Source: Arcobacter sp. (GTDB taxonomy: Bacteria > Campylobacterota > Campylobacteria > Campylobacterales > Arcobacteraceae). From it: a stretch of DNA of 64,000 nucleotides. This document shows, in pieces, positions 1 to 8,288 of this stretch. The position numbers were made by a program, and so were the translations under genes. The first letter of the stretch is position 1. Each line of letters opens with the position of its first letter. The notes beneath the pieces were generated by a model that was not told the origin of the DNA, did no database searches, and worked only from the letters and a program-made list of their open reading frames with translations. The DNA lies in contig PKUJ01000027.1 of the NCBI GenBank assembly GCA_002869565.1, positions 256,801 to 320,800 on the forward strand, given 5' to 3'.

Positions 1-44
1 AGATCGTATTACACGAGGTTAAGTTATGTGTAAAGAATTAATCA

Positions 45-64
45 GCTAGGAGTTAACTCCTAGC
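45..64. repeat. Perfect 20-bp palindrome upstream of the transposase
   Basis: GCTAGGAGTT is followed immediately by its exact reverse complement. It lies 37 nt before the GTG start of the IS110 transposase. As RNA it would fold into a tight stem; as DNA it is a dyad. Family members carry a structured non-coding (bridge) RNA in a flank of the recombinase gene, so this could be part of such an RNA, or an operator. The function is inferred. Confidence 0.5.
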
Positions 65-101
65 CTAACGAACTCTCAAATATAAATATTGGAGGTTCAA
101 G

Positions 102-1100
102 GTGTTTAATTGTATCGGTTTAGATATTAGTAAAAAATTAATTGCAGTACATATACCTATTAACAAAGCAAATATTGAAATTGATAATAGTTTAAAAGGT
201 ATAAAAGGTTTATATTCAAAGTTAAAAAAACTTTATAAAAAAGAGTTTCAAGATTTAGTATTTATTTTTGAACCAACAGGTAACTATTCTTTTATTCTAA
301 CAAAGTATTGCAATGAAAGAAATATTAAATGTTTCCTTATTAATCCCAAACAATTTTCTAACTTTTCAAAGGCTTTAGGGCAAAGAAATAAAACAGATTT
401 GATTGATGCCCAAGTATTATCAAAAGCTATTTCTTTAGCAAAAGAGGATGAGATTAAAGTACCTTTTATTGATACTATAGTTGAAGAGCTAAAAGAGTTA
501 ATATCTTATTATAAATTTACTACTAAAAGTACATCAAAACTAATTAATCAGCTAGAAGCAGTAACTATAAAAGATGGTAATAAATATATGATTAATGATT
601 TGAAAAAATCTCTTAAATTATCAAAAAACAAAGAGATTGAAATACTCAATAAAATAAAAGATATTATTAATTCAGATGAAAATCTTCTAAAAGGGTATAA
701 CAATATTAAATCACTATATGGTATAGGAGAAGTAGGAGCTATAGTATTACTTCATCTATTTATTAAATATCCAAAAGCAAACCAAAGACAAATAGTTTCT
801 CTTTCTGGACTTGACCCAATAGAAAAAACATCAGGGACATCAGTATATAAGAAATCAAAAATCTCAAAAGCTGGTTCAAGAGTATATAGAGGAAGTTTAT
901 TTATGGGAGTATTAACAGCCATTAGGTATGATGATAATTTTAAAGTATTTTTTGAAAGATTAAAAGCCAAAGGTAAACATACAACAGCTGCTCAAATTGC
1001 AGTTATGAGAAAGATGATAATTATTGCTCATTCTTTATATAAAAATAACAAACAATATGATGCAGAGTTTTATAAAAAAAGTTGTGGAGTTCAAGAGTAG
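102..1100 (+). CDS. IS110-family transposase (DEDD recombinase)
   Basis: 332-residue recombinase of the IS110 family. The N-terminal DEDD (RuvC-like) domain shows IGLDISK near residue 6, then FEPTGNYS, then RNKTDLIDAQ, which supply the acidic residues. The C-terminal transposase_20 domain shows LYGIGEVGA and the SGLDPIEKTSG...ISKAGS block that carries the family's conserved serine. It starts at GTG behind a clear GGAGG at 91-95. Length is normal for the family and no lesion is seen, so it may be active. Known members use a bridge RNA from the element's own flank to pick target and donor. A hairpin overlaps the stop codon. It sits tail-to-tail with a truncated HD-GYP gene that it probably disrupted. 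Confidence 0.93.
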   Translation: MFNCIGLDISKKLIAVHIPINKANIEIDNSLKGIKGLYSKLKKLYKKEFQDLVFIFEPTGNYSFILTKYCNERNIKCFLINPKQFSNFSKALGQRNKTDLIDAQVLSKAISLAKEDEIKVPFIDTIVEELKELISYYKFTTKSTSKLINQLEAVTIKDGNKYMINDLKKSLKLSKNKEIEILNKIKDIINSDENLLKGYNNIKSLYGIGEVGAIVLLHLFIKYPKANQRQIVSLSGLDPIEKTSGTSVYKKSKISKAGSRVYRGSLFMGVLTAIRYDDNFKVFFERLKAKGKHTTAAQIAVMRKMIIIAHSLYKNNKQYDAEFYKKSCGVQE

Positions 1101-1113
1101 ATAACTACTCTTG
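1092..1113 (+). terminator. Hairpin at the end of the transposase gene
   Basis: CAAGAGTAG and CTACTCTTG form a perfect 9-bp stem with a 4-nt loop that overlaps the TAG stop. A weak T-rich stretch follows. It could act as a terminator or as part of the element's non-coding RNA. Confidence 0.5.
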
Positions 1114-1132
1114 ATTTAAGAAATTGATTTAG

Positions 1133-1910
1133 TTAGAATTTGTAAATTTCAAGTCTTTTTAAGGTGGCGACTGTCCCATCTAATTTTTCATGGTGATTTC
1201 TAATTCCTAGCAGTATATTTTTGTTTGTTATTCCTAATCTTTTTGCTAATGCCCAACCATAGATAGAATGTTTTTTTGCTTCATTATATTCATATTCCGT
1301 TAATTTACCCTTTTTATTAATGATTTCTTTCGTGATTTTACTCTTACCTAAATCATTTAACAAAGCTGTGGTTCCTAAATCTTCTAAATTTTTTTCATCT
1401 ATACCCATACTTTTCCCAAGACACAATGCATAAATGCTAACATTAAGAGAATGAGTATGTGTATAAATAATCATGGGATAGAATAGATATAAAAGAACTG
1501 ACTGTAAATTCAACATGTAAAATAGTTGATATTATGTTTTTGACTACTTCTTTAACTTTTTTTACATTTCCTAAAGATTCAGGATCTTCAAACATTCTAT
1601 TTATAGTATCTCCTATACTTTTATAAAAGTTTTCCATATTTTCAGGTGTGATTTTTTGTTTCATATAGTTGATATAATATTCATCATAGAATAGTTTTTC
1701 TTCTTCATGAACATATAAAAGTTTATTAGAAATAAGATTTTGAACTCTTTCTTTAGTCAGTGGTTGCCCCTTTGTACTAATTAATGAAACACGTTCTTCT
1801 TTTAAGTTTTTTCCATATATATCAAAGTAAAATTCTTCATTTTCATTTATAATTACCTTATCAATTAGAAAATATTTTTGCATTGGCAAATTGCAATTCA
1901 TATTTGACAT
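1133..1910 (-). pseudogene. HD-GYP domain protein, frameshifted and truncated
   Basis: Two adjacent minus-strand frames together read as one HD-GYP protein (family role: cyclic-di-GMP phosphodiesterase). The first frame (1910 to 1443) ends in ILSHDYLYTYSFS. Removing one base from the AAA run at 1465-1467 (TTT on the coding strand) restores DYYTYTHSLNVSIYAL and joins it to the second frame. The second frame contains LLNDLGK where the family has LLHDLGK, so the metal-binding His of the HD pair is replaced by Asn. HSIYG and NHHEKLDG follow, but the frame then leaves the family at the GYP motif and stops at 1133, beside the IS110 element. Frameshift, lost His and lost GYP together indicate a dead gene. 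Confidence 0.85.
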
Positions 1911-2110
1911 TCTATGTAATCCTTTTTTTGTCTGTTCCCTAATAGGTATAAAACTTCTATATTTCCTACTCGAAAAAAAATTATAATTTTTTATTCTATC
2001 AAATTAATAATATATAACATTTTAAATTGTGATTTTAAAAATAAAATTAAATTGTTAGTAAATATCAAGCTTCTTATAAAATAGTTTAATTTTTTTTAAT
2101 ATCCTAATAA

Positions 2111-2139
2111 TTGGACTATTAGCAAAACTGCATTATAAT
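2111..2139 (+). promoter_or_regulatory. Sigma-70 promoter giving a probably leaderless mRNA
   Basis: TTGGAC (2111-2116), 17 nt, then TATAAT (2134-2139). Only five bases separate the -10 box from the ATG at 2145, so transcription should begin at or within a base or two of the start codon. No Shine-Dalgarno sequence is present. Confidence 0.65.
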
Positions 2140-2144
2140 GCCGA

Positions 2145-2675
2145 ATGATTATTTTAGATTTTGAAACAAATACAACAAATGAACACGATGTTATTGAGGC
2201 TGCTGCTGTAAAAGTAGTTTTAGAAAATGGCAAATATAAAGTAGTCGATAAATTTCATCGTTACTATTTATCAAGATATTCTGTAAATCCATACTCTTAT
2301 GCGGTTCATAAATTAACCCCTGAAAAAATATTAGCCCACAGAGCAGGTGCTACATATAGTTCTTATTTTAGTGAAGATTTAGAATTTATAGAGTTTTGTA
2401 AAGATGCCAAGACACTTATTGCACATAATATAAGTTTTGAACTAAGACATTTGTATAAAATTGCAGAATTTGAAAATCATTTTTGCACTATGAAAGAGAA
2501 TAAACATGTAGTTAAAGCTTTAAATGTAAGAGGGAATATAAAAAATCCAAAGCTAGATGAAACTTGTTTTTATTATGGAATTGAGTTTGATCCAAATTCG
2601 TACCATAGCGCTACTTACGATGTGAGTAAGACTTATGAAATATTAAATCGAATGAGCAAGAAAGTTGGACAATGA
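2145..2675 (+). CDS. DEDDh 3'-5' exonuclease-like protein
   Basis: 176-residue protein of the RNase T / DNA polymerase III epsilon fold. ExoI motif LDFETN gives the first Asp and Glu near residues 5-7. ExoII is LIAHNISFEL, and the ExoIII region is YHSATYDVSKTYEIL with a conserved His and Asp. It is a stand-alone nuclease domain with no BRCT, helicase or polymerase partner, so its substrate cannot be told. The stop overlaps the next gene's ATG, so it is cotranscribed with the ion channel gene. The start lies directly after a -10 box, suggesting leaderless translation. Confidence 0.8.
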   Translation: MIILDFETNTTNEHDVIEAAAVKVVLENGKYKVVDKFHRYYLSRYSVNPYSYAVHKLTPEKILAHRAGATYSSYFSEDLEFIEFCKDAKTLIAHNISFELRHLYKIAEFENHFCTMKENKHVVKALNVRGNIKNPKLDETCFYYGIEFDPNSYHSATYDVSKTYEILNRMSKKVGQ

Positions 2676-3421
2676 AAGAGTTAAAAAAACATCTTTATAC
2701 AATCTTTGAACACCCAACTAGTCATTCCTATGGAATATTTGTACACGCATTAATCTTTTTGAATATTATAGTTAGTATTGTAATTATGTTTTTGCAAACA
2801 GAAAAATCTTTAGCATCATATTATGATCTTTTTGACACAATAAACACAATAAATGTAATCCTTTTTACTTTTGAATATATTCTAAGACTTTATAGTATAA
2901 ATTATTATCATGAAAAAGGACGCTTGAAGTTTATTTTTACTCCTTTTATGATTATAGATTTAATAGTTATTCTTCCTTTTTATCTTTCTATGTTTAACTT
3001 TGATTTAGGTTTCTTAAGAGCTTTAAGAATTATAAGAATCTTTAAACTTTTTAGAGTAGTAAAATACGCAGAATTTGATAATCTTTTATTTAGTATTTTA
3101 AGAGAAAAAAAAGAAGAGTTTATTTTTATCTTTGTAGGTTTATCAGTTGTTGTTTTAACACTTACTCCTATTGTATATTATTTTGAAAAAGATGCTCAGC
3201 CTGAAGTGTTTACAAGTATGCTCACGACAATGTGGTGGGCTGTTATAACATTTACAACTGTTGGTTATGGGGATATGTTTCCTGTTACTGCTGTGGGCAG
3301 GATATTAACTGCTATTGTAAGTTTTTTAGGGATTGCCTTATATGCGATTCCTGGTAGTATATTTACATCTGCATTGTTAGAGAAAATGAATGATAGAAAG
3401 AAAAAGAAACGAGAGAAGTAG
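2672..3421 (+). CDS. Voltage-gated-type ion channel, probably K+ selective
   Basis: 249-residue six-TM channel. The S4 segment LRALRIIRIFKLFRVVKYA carries regularly spaced arginines. The pore loop TTVGYGDMFP holds the GYG-type selectivity filter. A short Lys/Arg tail (KKKKREK) ends the protein, and no RCK or cyclic-nucleotide domain is visible. It sits in the inner membrane. The ATGA overlap with the upstream exonuclease implies one mRNA. The convergent mltC gene follows after 4 nt. Confidence 0.88.
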   Translation: MKELKKHLYTIFEHPTSHSYGIFVHALIFLNIIVSIVIMFLQTEKSLASYYDLFDTINTINVILFTFEYILRLYSINYYHEKGRLKFIFTPFMIIDLIVILPFYLSMFNFDLGFLRALRIIRIFKLFRVVKYAEFDNLLFSILREKKEEFIFIFVGLSVVVLTLTPIVYYFEKDAQPEVFTSMLTTMWWAVITFTTVGYGDMFPVTAVGRILTAIVSFLGIALYAIPGSIFTSALLEKMNDRKKKKREK

Positions 3422-3425
3422 TTTT

Positions 3426-4580
3426 TTATAAATTTACAAACTCTTTTTTATTTGTAACAACTTTCTTTAAATATCTTCTTGTCTCTTCATATGGAAGTTT
3501 AGTTCTCAAAGTATTATAAACATCTAAAGCTGTTTTTTTATTTATTAATTCTTTTGCTTCTGATTTATTTTCTGAAAATGTTTTTAAGACATTTCCACTT
3601 CCTGTATTATATGCACTAATAACACAGTATTCTTTTGATATTTCATTATATATTCCATCTAGATATTTACTCTTTAGCATTTGTATATAGGCACTTCCTA
3701 GTTCTATATTGTTTTTTGCATCAAAAAGATATTCTCTTGATGGTGTCCAGTCATTTCCTTTTATGTATTTGTATGCATCTTTACCTGCGCTTGTTGGAAC
3801 TATTTGCATTAAGCCTAAAGCACCTTCACTACTTACTGCAAATTGATTAAAATTGCTCTCTGTTTTTATAATTGCATATATTAAATTTTTACTTACATTG
3901 AATTTTTCTGCGTAGTCATTTACTAGTGGTTGGAATTTTGCAATTCTTATTGAAGCGTGATCTTTTACCATAGGAATATTTATATATGATACAGTAAGGT
4001 TTTTGCCATCTTTTAGAATAATTTTCTGTTTTAGTTGATTTTTTACTAAAAAGTGAGCAAATCTATTGGCTCTCCATTCCGATCTTATATTTTTATCTTG
4101 ATCATCTTTTACCTCTCCTAATAGATAAGGTGTAGCACCAAGTTTTACTTCACTTGTACCAAATAAATCCACCGCTCTTGGGTCATCTGGTAAAAGAAGA
4201 GTAGTTATAATTGCATTTTTTAGACTATTATTAACATTTTCTGTATTTATTGTTTCAACTGTGACAATACCTTTATCAAAATCTATCAAAGCTCTGCTTT
4301 TATAGTCTTGCATATATTTTACATACTCTTTTTGTTTGGGTGTTTTTGCATTTTCTTTACCCCAAACGGAGGAAACTTTTTCTATAAAAGTGTTGATGGA
4401 GTTTATATCATTCGTAAGATTTTTTGGATTTATTATATAACCTAAGGTTTTGGATTGTAATATAGTTTTAAAAGCTAATGCTGGGTCTTTACTAATTGCC
4501 GCTCTTGTAATGTTAAGTGCTTCATTAACAGTACAGCCAGAAAATAGAAAGATAGTGCATATAATTATTATTTTTTTCAT
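3426..4580 (-). CDS. mltC: Membrane-bound lytic murein transglycosylase C-like
   Basis: 384-residue lipoprotein. The signal peptide ends in LFSGC, so Cys16 is the lipidated residue. An MltC-type N-terminal domain (about 30-215) precedes a C-terminal SLT/lysozyme-like domain. Glu241 in IIKTESNFN is the expected catalytic acid, followed by GALGLMQIVP and AYNTG, both SLT signatures. The enzyme cleaves the MurNAc-GlcNAc bond in peptidoglycan, leaving 1,6-anhydro ends, and acts at the outer-membrane inner face. The N-terminal domain fits MltC better than MltE or Slt. It is transcribed divergently from an M15 peptidase, also a cell-wall enzyme. Confidence 0.85.
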   Translation of the reverse strand: MKKIIIICTIFLFSGCTVNEALNITRAAISKDPALAFKTILQSKTLGYIINPKNLTNDINSINTFIEKVSSVWGKENAKTPKQKEYVKYMQDYKSRALIDFDKGIVTVETINTENVNNSLKNAIITTLLLPDDPRAVDLFGTSEVKLGATPYLLGEVKDDQDKNIRSEWRANRFAHFLVKNQLKQKIILKDGKNLTVSYINIPMVKDHASIRIAKFQPLVNDYAEKFNVSKNLIYAIIKTESNFNQFAVSSEGALGLMQIVPTSAGKDAYKYIKGNDWTPSREYLFDAKNNIELGSAYIQMLKSKYLDGIYNEISKEYCVISAYNTGSGNVLKTFSENKSEAKELINKKTALDVYNTLRTKLPYEETRRYLKKVVTNKKEFVNL

Positions 4581-4652
4581 TGAAATTATTTTAGCTAAAG
4601 TTCATAATTAATTCAATATTATAAGAGTAATAAAAGATAAAAAGGAACGAAA

Positions 4653-5294
4653 ATTAAAAAATTAGGGTTAATACTTTTATTTGCAACAACTCTTTTTGCA
4701 GATTATAATTATAATATTTCAGAAATAACTTCAAAAATAGAAAAAAGAATGATTGAAGGAAATTCTCATAAAAAAGATTGTGCAATTTCTTTAAAAGATT
4801 TAAGATATTTAAATCTTGACTATATAGATTTTTATGGGAATACAAAAGTAGGGGAATTAATAGTTCATAAGGATGTTTCCCTTGAGATAGTAGATATTTT
4901 TAAAAAGCTTTATGAATCAAAATACCCGATAGAAAGAATGGAGCTTGTTTCAAACTATCAAGGCAATGATTTCGCTTCAATTAAGGCAAATAATACTTCT
5001 GCATATAACTGTAGAAATATAGAAGGAACTAATAATTGGTCGAGACATGCTTTTGGAAAGGCAATAGATATTAATCCAATTCAGAATCCATATATATCAA
5101 GAAAAGGAAATATCTCTCATAGCGAATCTCTAAAATATAAAAAAAGAGTTCATGAAGACCTGTTTAAAGCAGAAGATAAAGCTATGATTTTAGAAGATGA
5201 TATTATTGTTAAAATATTTAAGAAATATGGCTGGATTTGGGGTGGAGATTGGCAAACTATTAAAGATTATCAACACTTTGATAAAAGAAAATAG
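4653..5294 (+). CDS. M15-family peptidase, secreted, with ATT start codon
   Basis: 213 residues if started at ATT 4653. The motif RHAFGKAIDINP gives the His and Asp zinc ligands and the later DYQHFD gives the last His, as in VanY/M15 D,D-carboxypeptidase-like enzymes that trim peptidoglycan stems. The first in-frame ATG (4749) would remove a clean signal peptide, MKKLGLILLFATTLFA, that is coded just upstream. An in-frame TAA at 4638-4640 limits the start, and no ATG, GTG or TTG lies between it and 4749. AAGGA at 4642-4646 is spaced six bases from ATT-AAA-AAA. So the start is ATT, or an ATG mutated to ATT. Family assignment is firm; the exact peptide bond cut is unknown. Confidence 0.75.
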   Translation: MKKLGLILLFATTLFADYNYNISEITSKIEKRMIEGNSHKKDCAISLKDLRYLNLDYIDFYGNTKVGELIVHKDVSLEIVDIFKKLYESKYPIERMELVSNYQGNDFASIKANNTSAYNCRNIEGTNNWSRHAFGKAIDINPIQNPYISRKGNISHSESLKYKKRVHEDLFKAEDKAMILEDDIIVKIFKKYGWIWGGDWQTIKDYQHFDKRK

Positions 5295-5304
5295 CTTAAA
5301 AAAA

Positions 5305-5997
5305 CTACTCTTTTATACTTTTTACAAACTCATCTAACCAATTAAAAAGTTCTAGTGTTGAGTCGTAAAACTTGAAGTTGTAGTTTATGATTTTTTTTGA
5401 GTGAAAAGTTTTATTTGGCTTAAAAGTCTTGTAAACTAACATTCCATCATATCTTGCTAAATATGAATATTTATTCTCTTTATCAAATCCTATTGGAGTC
5501 CTTTTATAATGCATTTCAGGAAGTTTTATACCTTTTGATTTTAAATTTTCAAGTATTTCATGTAGTGCTTTTGCATTTTTTTCTACTTTAATATATTCCC
5601 GATAATTACTTAATAATTCATCTTTGAATTTCCTAATTCCTGTTGCTATTAAAACTTCATGTGATTTGTACTGCATATAAAAAGCTGGGCATTTCATTCT
5701 ATGAAGAGCTCCTTGCCAAAACATAATACCTATTTTTGTTTTTATTGGAGTTTTATCATGGGAAAATCTGGTATCTCTATATATTTTAAATAAGGAACCA
5801 CCCATTTTTGGCTGGGCTTTTATAAGTGGAGCTAAGGCAATAAGATGTTCTCCCATTTCTTCTACGTAAGCTTTATTTGGTTTAAGTATTACTTCTTCCC
5901 ACCTATGACGGTTGTTTTCAAACCAAACTTTATTGTTGTTTTGTTCTATTTCATCTAAAAAACTTAAAGCTTCTTCTTTGAATCCATCAAATTCCAT
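5305..5997 (-). CDS. DUF2461 family protein (TIGR02453)
   Basis: 230 residues matching the DUF2461 family: FLDEIEQNNNKVWFENNR at the N-terminus, then GSLFKIYRDTRFSHDKTPIK and GIMFWQG. These are the family's most conserved blocks. It is a soluble cytoplasmic protein with no signal peptide. The function of the family is unknown. It is transcribed divergently from the YgjP-like metallopeptidase gene, with 70 nt between the starts. Confidence 0.85.
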   Translation of the reverse strand: MEFDGFKEEALSFLDEIEQNNNKVWFENNRHRWEEVILKPNKAYVEEMGEHLIALAPLIKAQPKMGGSLFKIYRDTRFSHDKTPIKTKIGIMFWQGALHRMKCPAFYMQYKSHEVLIATGIRKFKDELLSNYREYIKVEKNAKALHEILENLKSKGIKLPEMHYKRTPIGFDKENKYSYLARYDGMLVYKTFKPNKTFHSKKIINYNFKFYDSTLELFNWLDEFVKSIKE

Positions 5998-6067
5998 ATC
6001 TATTCTTTCTTTTTATTTTATTATTAATTTTAACAAAAAAAATATAGATTATGATAAAATTGCTGTA

Positions 6068-6574
6068 ATGAAAGCACTAAAATATATAGAACATTATCCT
6101 CAACATATTAAAACTCAAGTTCAAGAGTTAATAAGTCAAAAAAAGTTAGATAAGTATTTATTAAAAAATTATCCAAAATCACATGATATTAAAAGTGATA
6201 AAGCTTTATATGACTATACAATTGATTTAAAAAATAGTTTTTTGAAAAAATCATTACCCCTTAGTAAAGTGGTTTACGATGGAAAAATAAATGTTATTAA
6301 TGATGCTTTAGGATTACATACTTATATTTCAAGAGTACAAGGTGGAAAGTTAAAAAGTAAAAATGAAATAAGAGTGGCTTCTATGTTCAAAAATTGTCCT
6401 GAGGAATTTTTGCAAATGATTGTAGTTCATGAACTCTCCCATATAAAAGAAAAAAATCATGACAAAGCCTTTTATAAGCTTTGTACATACATGGAACCAA
6501 AGTATCATCAGTATGAATTGGACCTAAGAATTTACTTAACATATGTTGATAAATTTGGTAAGCTTTACTTTTAA
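6068..6574 (+). CDS. YgjP-like (DUF45/M48-type) metallopeptidase
   Basis: 168 residues from ATG 6068. The open frame extends upstream over the divergent promoter, but residues before MKALKYIEHYP show no family similarity. The zinc site is HELSHIKEKNHDKAFY: two His and a Glu in HExxH, plus the downstream His of YgjP/WLM-like proteins. TAAAAT at 6055-6060 sits 7 nt before the ATG and no Shine-Dalgarno is visible, so the mRNA may be leaderless. The biological substrate is not known. Confidence 0.78.
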   Translation: MKALKYIEHYPQHIKTQVQELISQKKLDKYLLKNYPKSHDIKSDKALYDYTIDLKNSFLKKSLPLSKVVYDGKINVINDALGLHTYISRVQGGKLKSKNEIRVASMFKNCPEEFLQMIVVHELSHIKEKNHDKAFYKLCTYMEPKYHQYELDLRIYLTYVDKFGKLYF

Positions 6575-6627
6575 TCAAAAACACGCTATTATCGCGCAAT
6601 TATAAACAGTTTTAAGGGGTTTAATTA

Positions 6628-6951
6628 ATGGAAATGATATTAAACGAAAATGATATGGTTGTTGGTGTAATGTTTGAAAATGGAACTATACAAGATTATG
6701 TAGATGAAGAGAAGACTTATGGTCTTATTCGAATAGATGATACAACAGCTAATTGGTTTTTATATAATAAGGATGACTCTCCTGAAGATATTCAAGATTT
6801 ATATGCGAAGGTTTTAACCAATACCCATCATATAAAAGATGAATATGGAGAAGAAGTTGTTTTATTTAATAAAGAAGGTAAAATCTCATTCGAAGAACTT
6901 GTTGAAAAAATAGATGCTTACTTAGATGATGAACTAGCAAGCATATTTTAA
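6628..6951 (+). CDS. Conserved acidic hypothetical protein
   Basis: 107 residues, acidic, no signal peptide or membrane segment. I do not recognise a family. The start follows AAGGGG at 6612-6617. Its TAA stop forms the first bases of the next gene's Shine-Dalgarno sequence (AAGGA), so it is tightly coupled to the DEAD-box helicase, probably in one operon. A link to RNA metabolism is only contextual. Confidence 0.65.
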   Translation: MEMILNENDMVVGVMFENGTIQDYVDEEKTYGLIRIDDTTANWFLYNKDDSPEDIQDLYAKVLTNTHHIKDEYGEEVVLFNKEGKISFEELVEKIDAYLDDELASIF

Positions 6952-6960
6952 AGGAATCCT

Positions 6961-8262
6961 ATCAAAAAATTTTTAGAATTTAATTTTAATCCTTCAATTA
7001 ACCAATCTATTGAAGAACAAGGTTATGTTAACCCAACGGCAGTACAAAGAAAAATAATACCTCTTATAAATAAAAAAATAGATGTTATAGCTGCTTCAAA
7101 ATCTGGTACAGGTAAAACTGCTGCTTATGTACTTCCAATGTTGAATAAAGTGAACAATAATTTGAACTTTAACAATAGAGTATTAAGAGGGCTTATCTTA
7201 GTTCCAACTAGAGAACTTGTAGAACAAGTTTCAAAATCACTTTCAGAGTACGGAAGACACTTAAAAGTTAAACATACAAAAATTATGGGTGGAACAAGTC
7301 GTAGTAAACAAGCTGAAGTGTTAAGTGGTGGAATAGATATTATAGTAGCAACTTCAGGAAGATTATTAGACTTGAATAGAGAAGAACTTATTGATTTAAG
7401 TTCTATCAACTTTATTGTTTTAGATGAAGCTGATACGATGCTTGAAATGGGATTTAGAGAAGAAATTGAAGAGATTTTTTCACTTTGTTCTCCATATAGA
7501 CAAATTGTTATGTGTTCAGCTACCGTTTCACAAAATATTAGAAAACTTGCAAAAGAGTATTTACGAGAGCCTGTAACTGTACAAATTAATGATAGACGAG
7601 ATAGAGTTGATATTATTAGACATGAAGCTTTTAAAGTTGATGTTAAAAAGAAAAAAGAGTTAGTTGCACATATTTTAAAAACAACTAAAGCTGATCAGGT
7701 ATTACTTTTTGTAAATCAAAAAGATGCAGCTGATGCAGCCTATGAATATTTAAAATCTCAAGGTATAAAAATAGCTGCAATTCATGGAGATATTGAGTAT
7801 AAAAATAGAGTACAAGCAATAAAAGATTTTAGATCTAAAAAAATAAAAGTATTAGTTGCCACTGATATTGCAGCACGTGGACTTGATATTAAAGAGCTTC
7901 CACTAGTAATAAACTATACTCTTCCTGAGTCAACAGATGAGTTCACACATAGAGTAGGGCGTACGGGACGAGCAGGAAATAAAGGAACTGTAATCACTAT
8001 GCTTACAGTTGAAGATTATAATCATTTTTCAAAGATTGAAAGAAATCTAAGGTTAAATGTAAAAAGAGAAGTTCATGAAGAATTTCCTTTAAAAGATAGA
8101 CAACCTAGACAAAAAGCTATGAAGAAGAAAGTATCTTTAAGTGAGAAAAAAGGTTTCTATAAAAAACAAACTCAGAAAGATAAAGATTCAGAACCAGTAA
8201 AAACAGGTGCTAAATCTAAGAAAACTACAAAAAGAGATGCAAAAAGAAGTTTTAGAAAATAG
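6961..8262 (+). CDS. DEAD-box RNA helicase with ATC start codon
   Basis: 433 residues when started at ATC 6961. All core motifs are present: Q-motif GYVNPTAVQ (Gln29), motif I ASKSGTGKT (Lys52), PTREL, LDEAD, SAT, then HGD, ATDIAARGLD and HRVGRTGRAG. A basic Lys/Arg tail follows, as in RhlE/CsdA-like helicases. The first in-frame ATG (7138) would delete the Q-motif and Walker A, so it cannot be the start. The in-frame stop at 6949-6951 leaves no ATG, GTG or TTG upstream. AAGGA at 6951-6955 is five bases before ATC-AAA-AAA. It probably unwinds structured RNA in ribosome assembly or mRNA decay. A strong hairpin terminator follows. Confidence 0.85.
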   Translation: MKKFLEFNFNPSINQSIEEQGYVNPTAVQRKIIPLINKKIDVIAASKSGTGKTAAYVLPMLNKVNNNLNFNNRVLRGLILVPTRELVEQVSKSLSEYGRHLKVKHTKIMGGTSRSKQAEVLSGGIDIIVATSGRLLDLNREELIDLSSINFIVLDEADTMLEMGFREEIEEIFSLCSPYRQIVMCSATVSQNIRKLAKEYLREPVTVQINDRRDRVDIIRHEAFKVDVKKKKELVAHILKTTKADQVLLFVNQKDAADAAYEYLKSQGIKIAAIHGDIEYKNRVQAIKDFRSKKIKVLVATDIAARGLDIKELPLVINYTLPESTDEFTHRVGRTGRAGNKGTVITMLTVEDYNHFSKIERNLRLNVKREVHEEFPLKDRQPRQKAMKKKVSLSEKKGFYKKQTQKDKDSEPVKTGAKSKKTTKRDAKRSFRK

Positions 8263-8284
8263 GCAAGAGCCTATTTTCTATTTG
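8254..8284 (+). terminator. Intrinsic terminator after the helicase gene
   Basis: AGAAAATAGGC and GCCTATTTTCT form a perfect 11-bp stem with loop AAGA, overlapping the TAG stop, followed by TATTTGTTT. It separates the helicase from the convergent NSS transporter. Confidence 0.85.
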
Positions 8285-8288
8285 TTTA

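Larger units (their letters stand above)
1..1172 (+). mobile_element. IS110-family insertion sequence (left end outside window, right end approximate)
   Basis: The element consists of one transposase gene with non-coding flanks. Its right edge is placed near 1160-1172 because the neighbouring HD-GYP reading frame departs from the family motif at that point (DGT followed by non-family residues). The left edge is not visible. IS110 elements lack clear terminal inverted repeats, so exact ends cannot be set from sequence alone. What is seen: the transposase, a palindrome upstream and a hairpin at the gene end. The end coordinates are inference. Confidence 0.6.
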
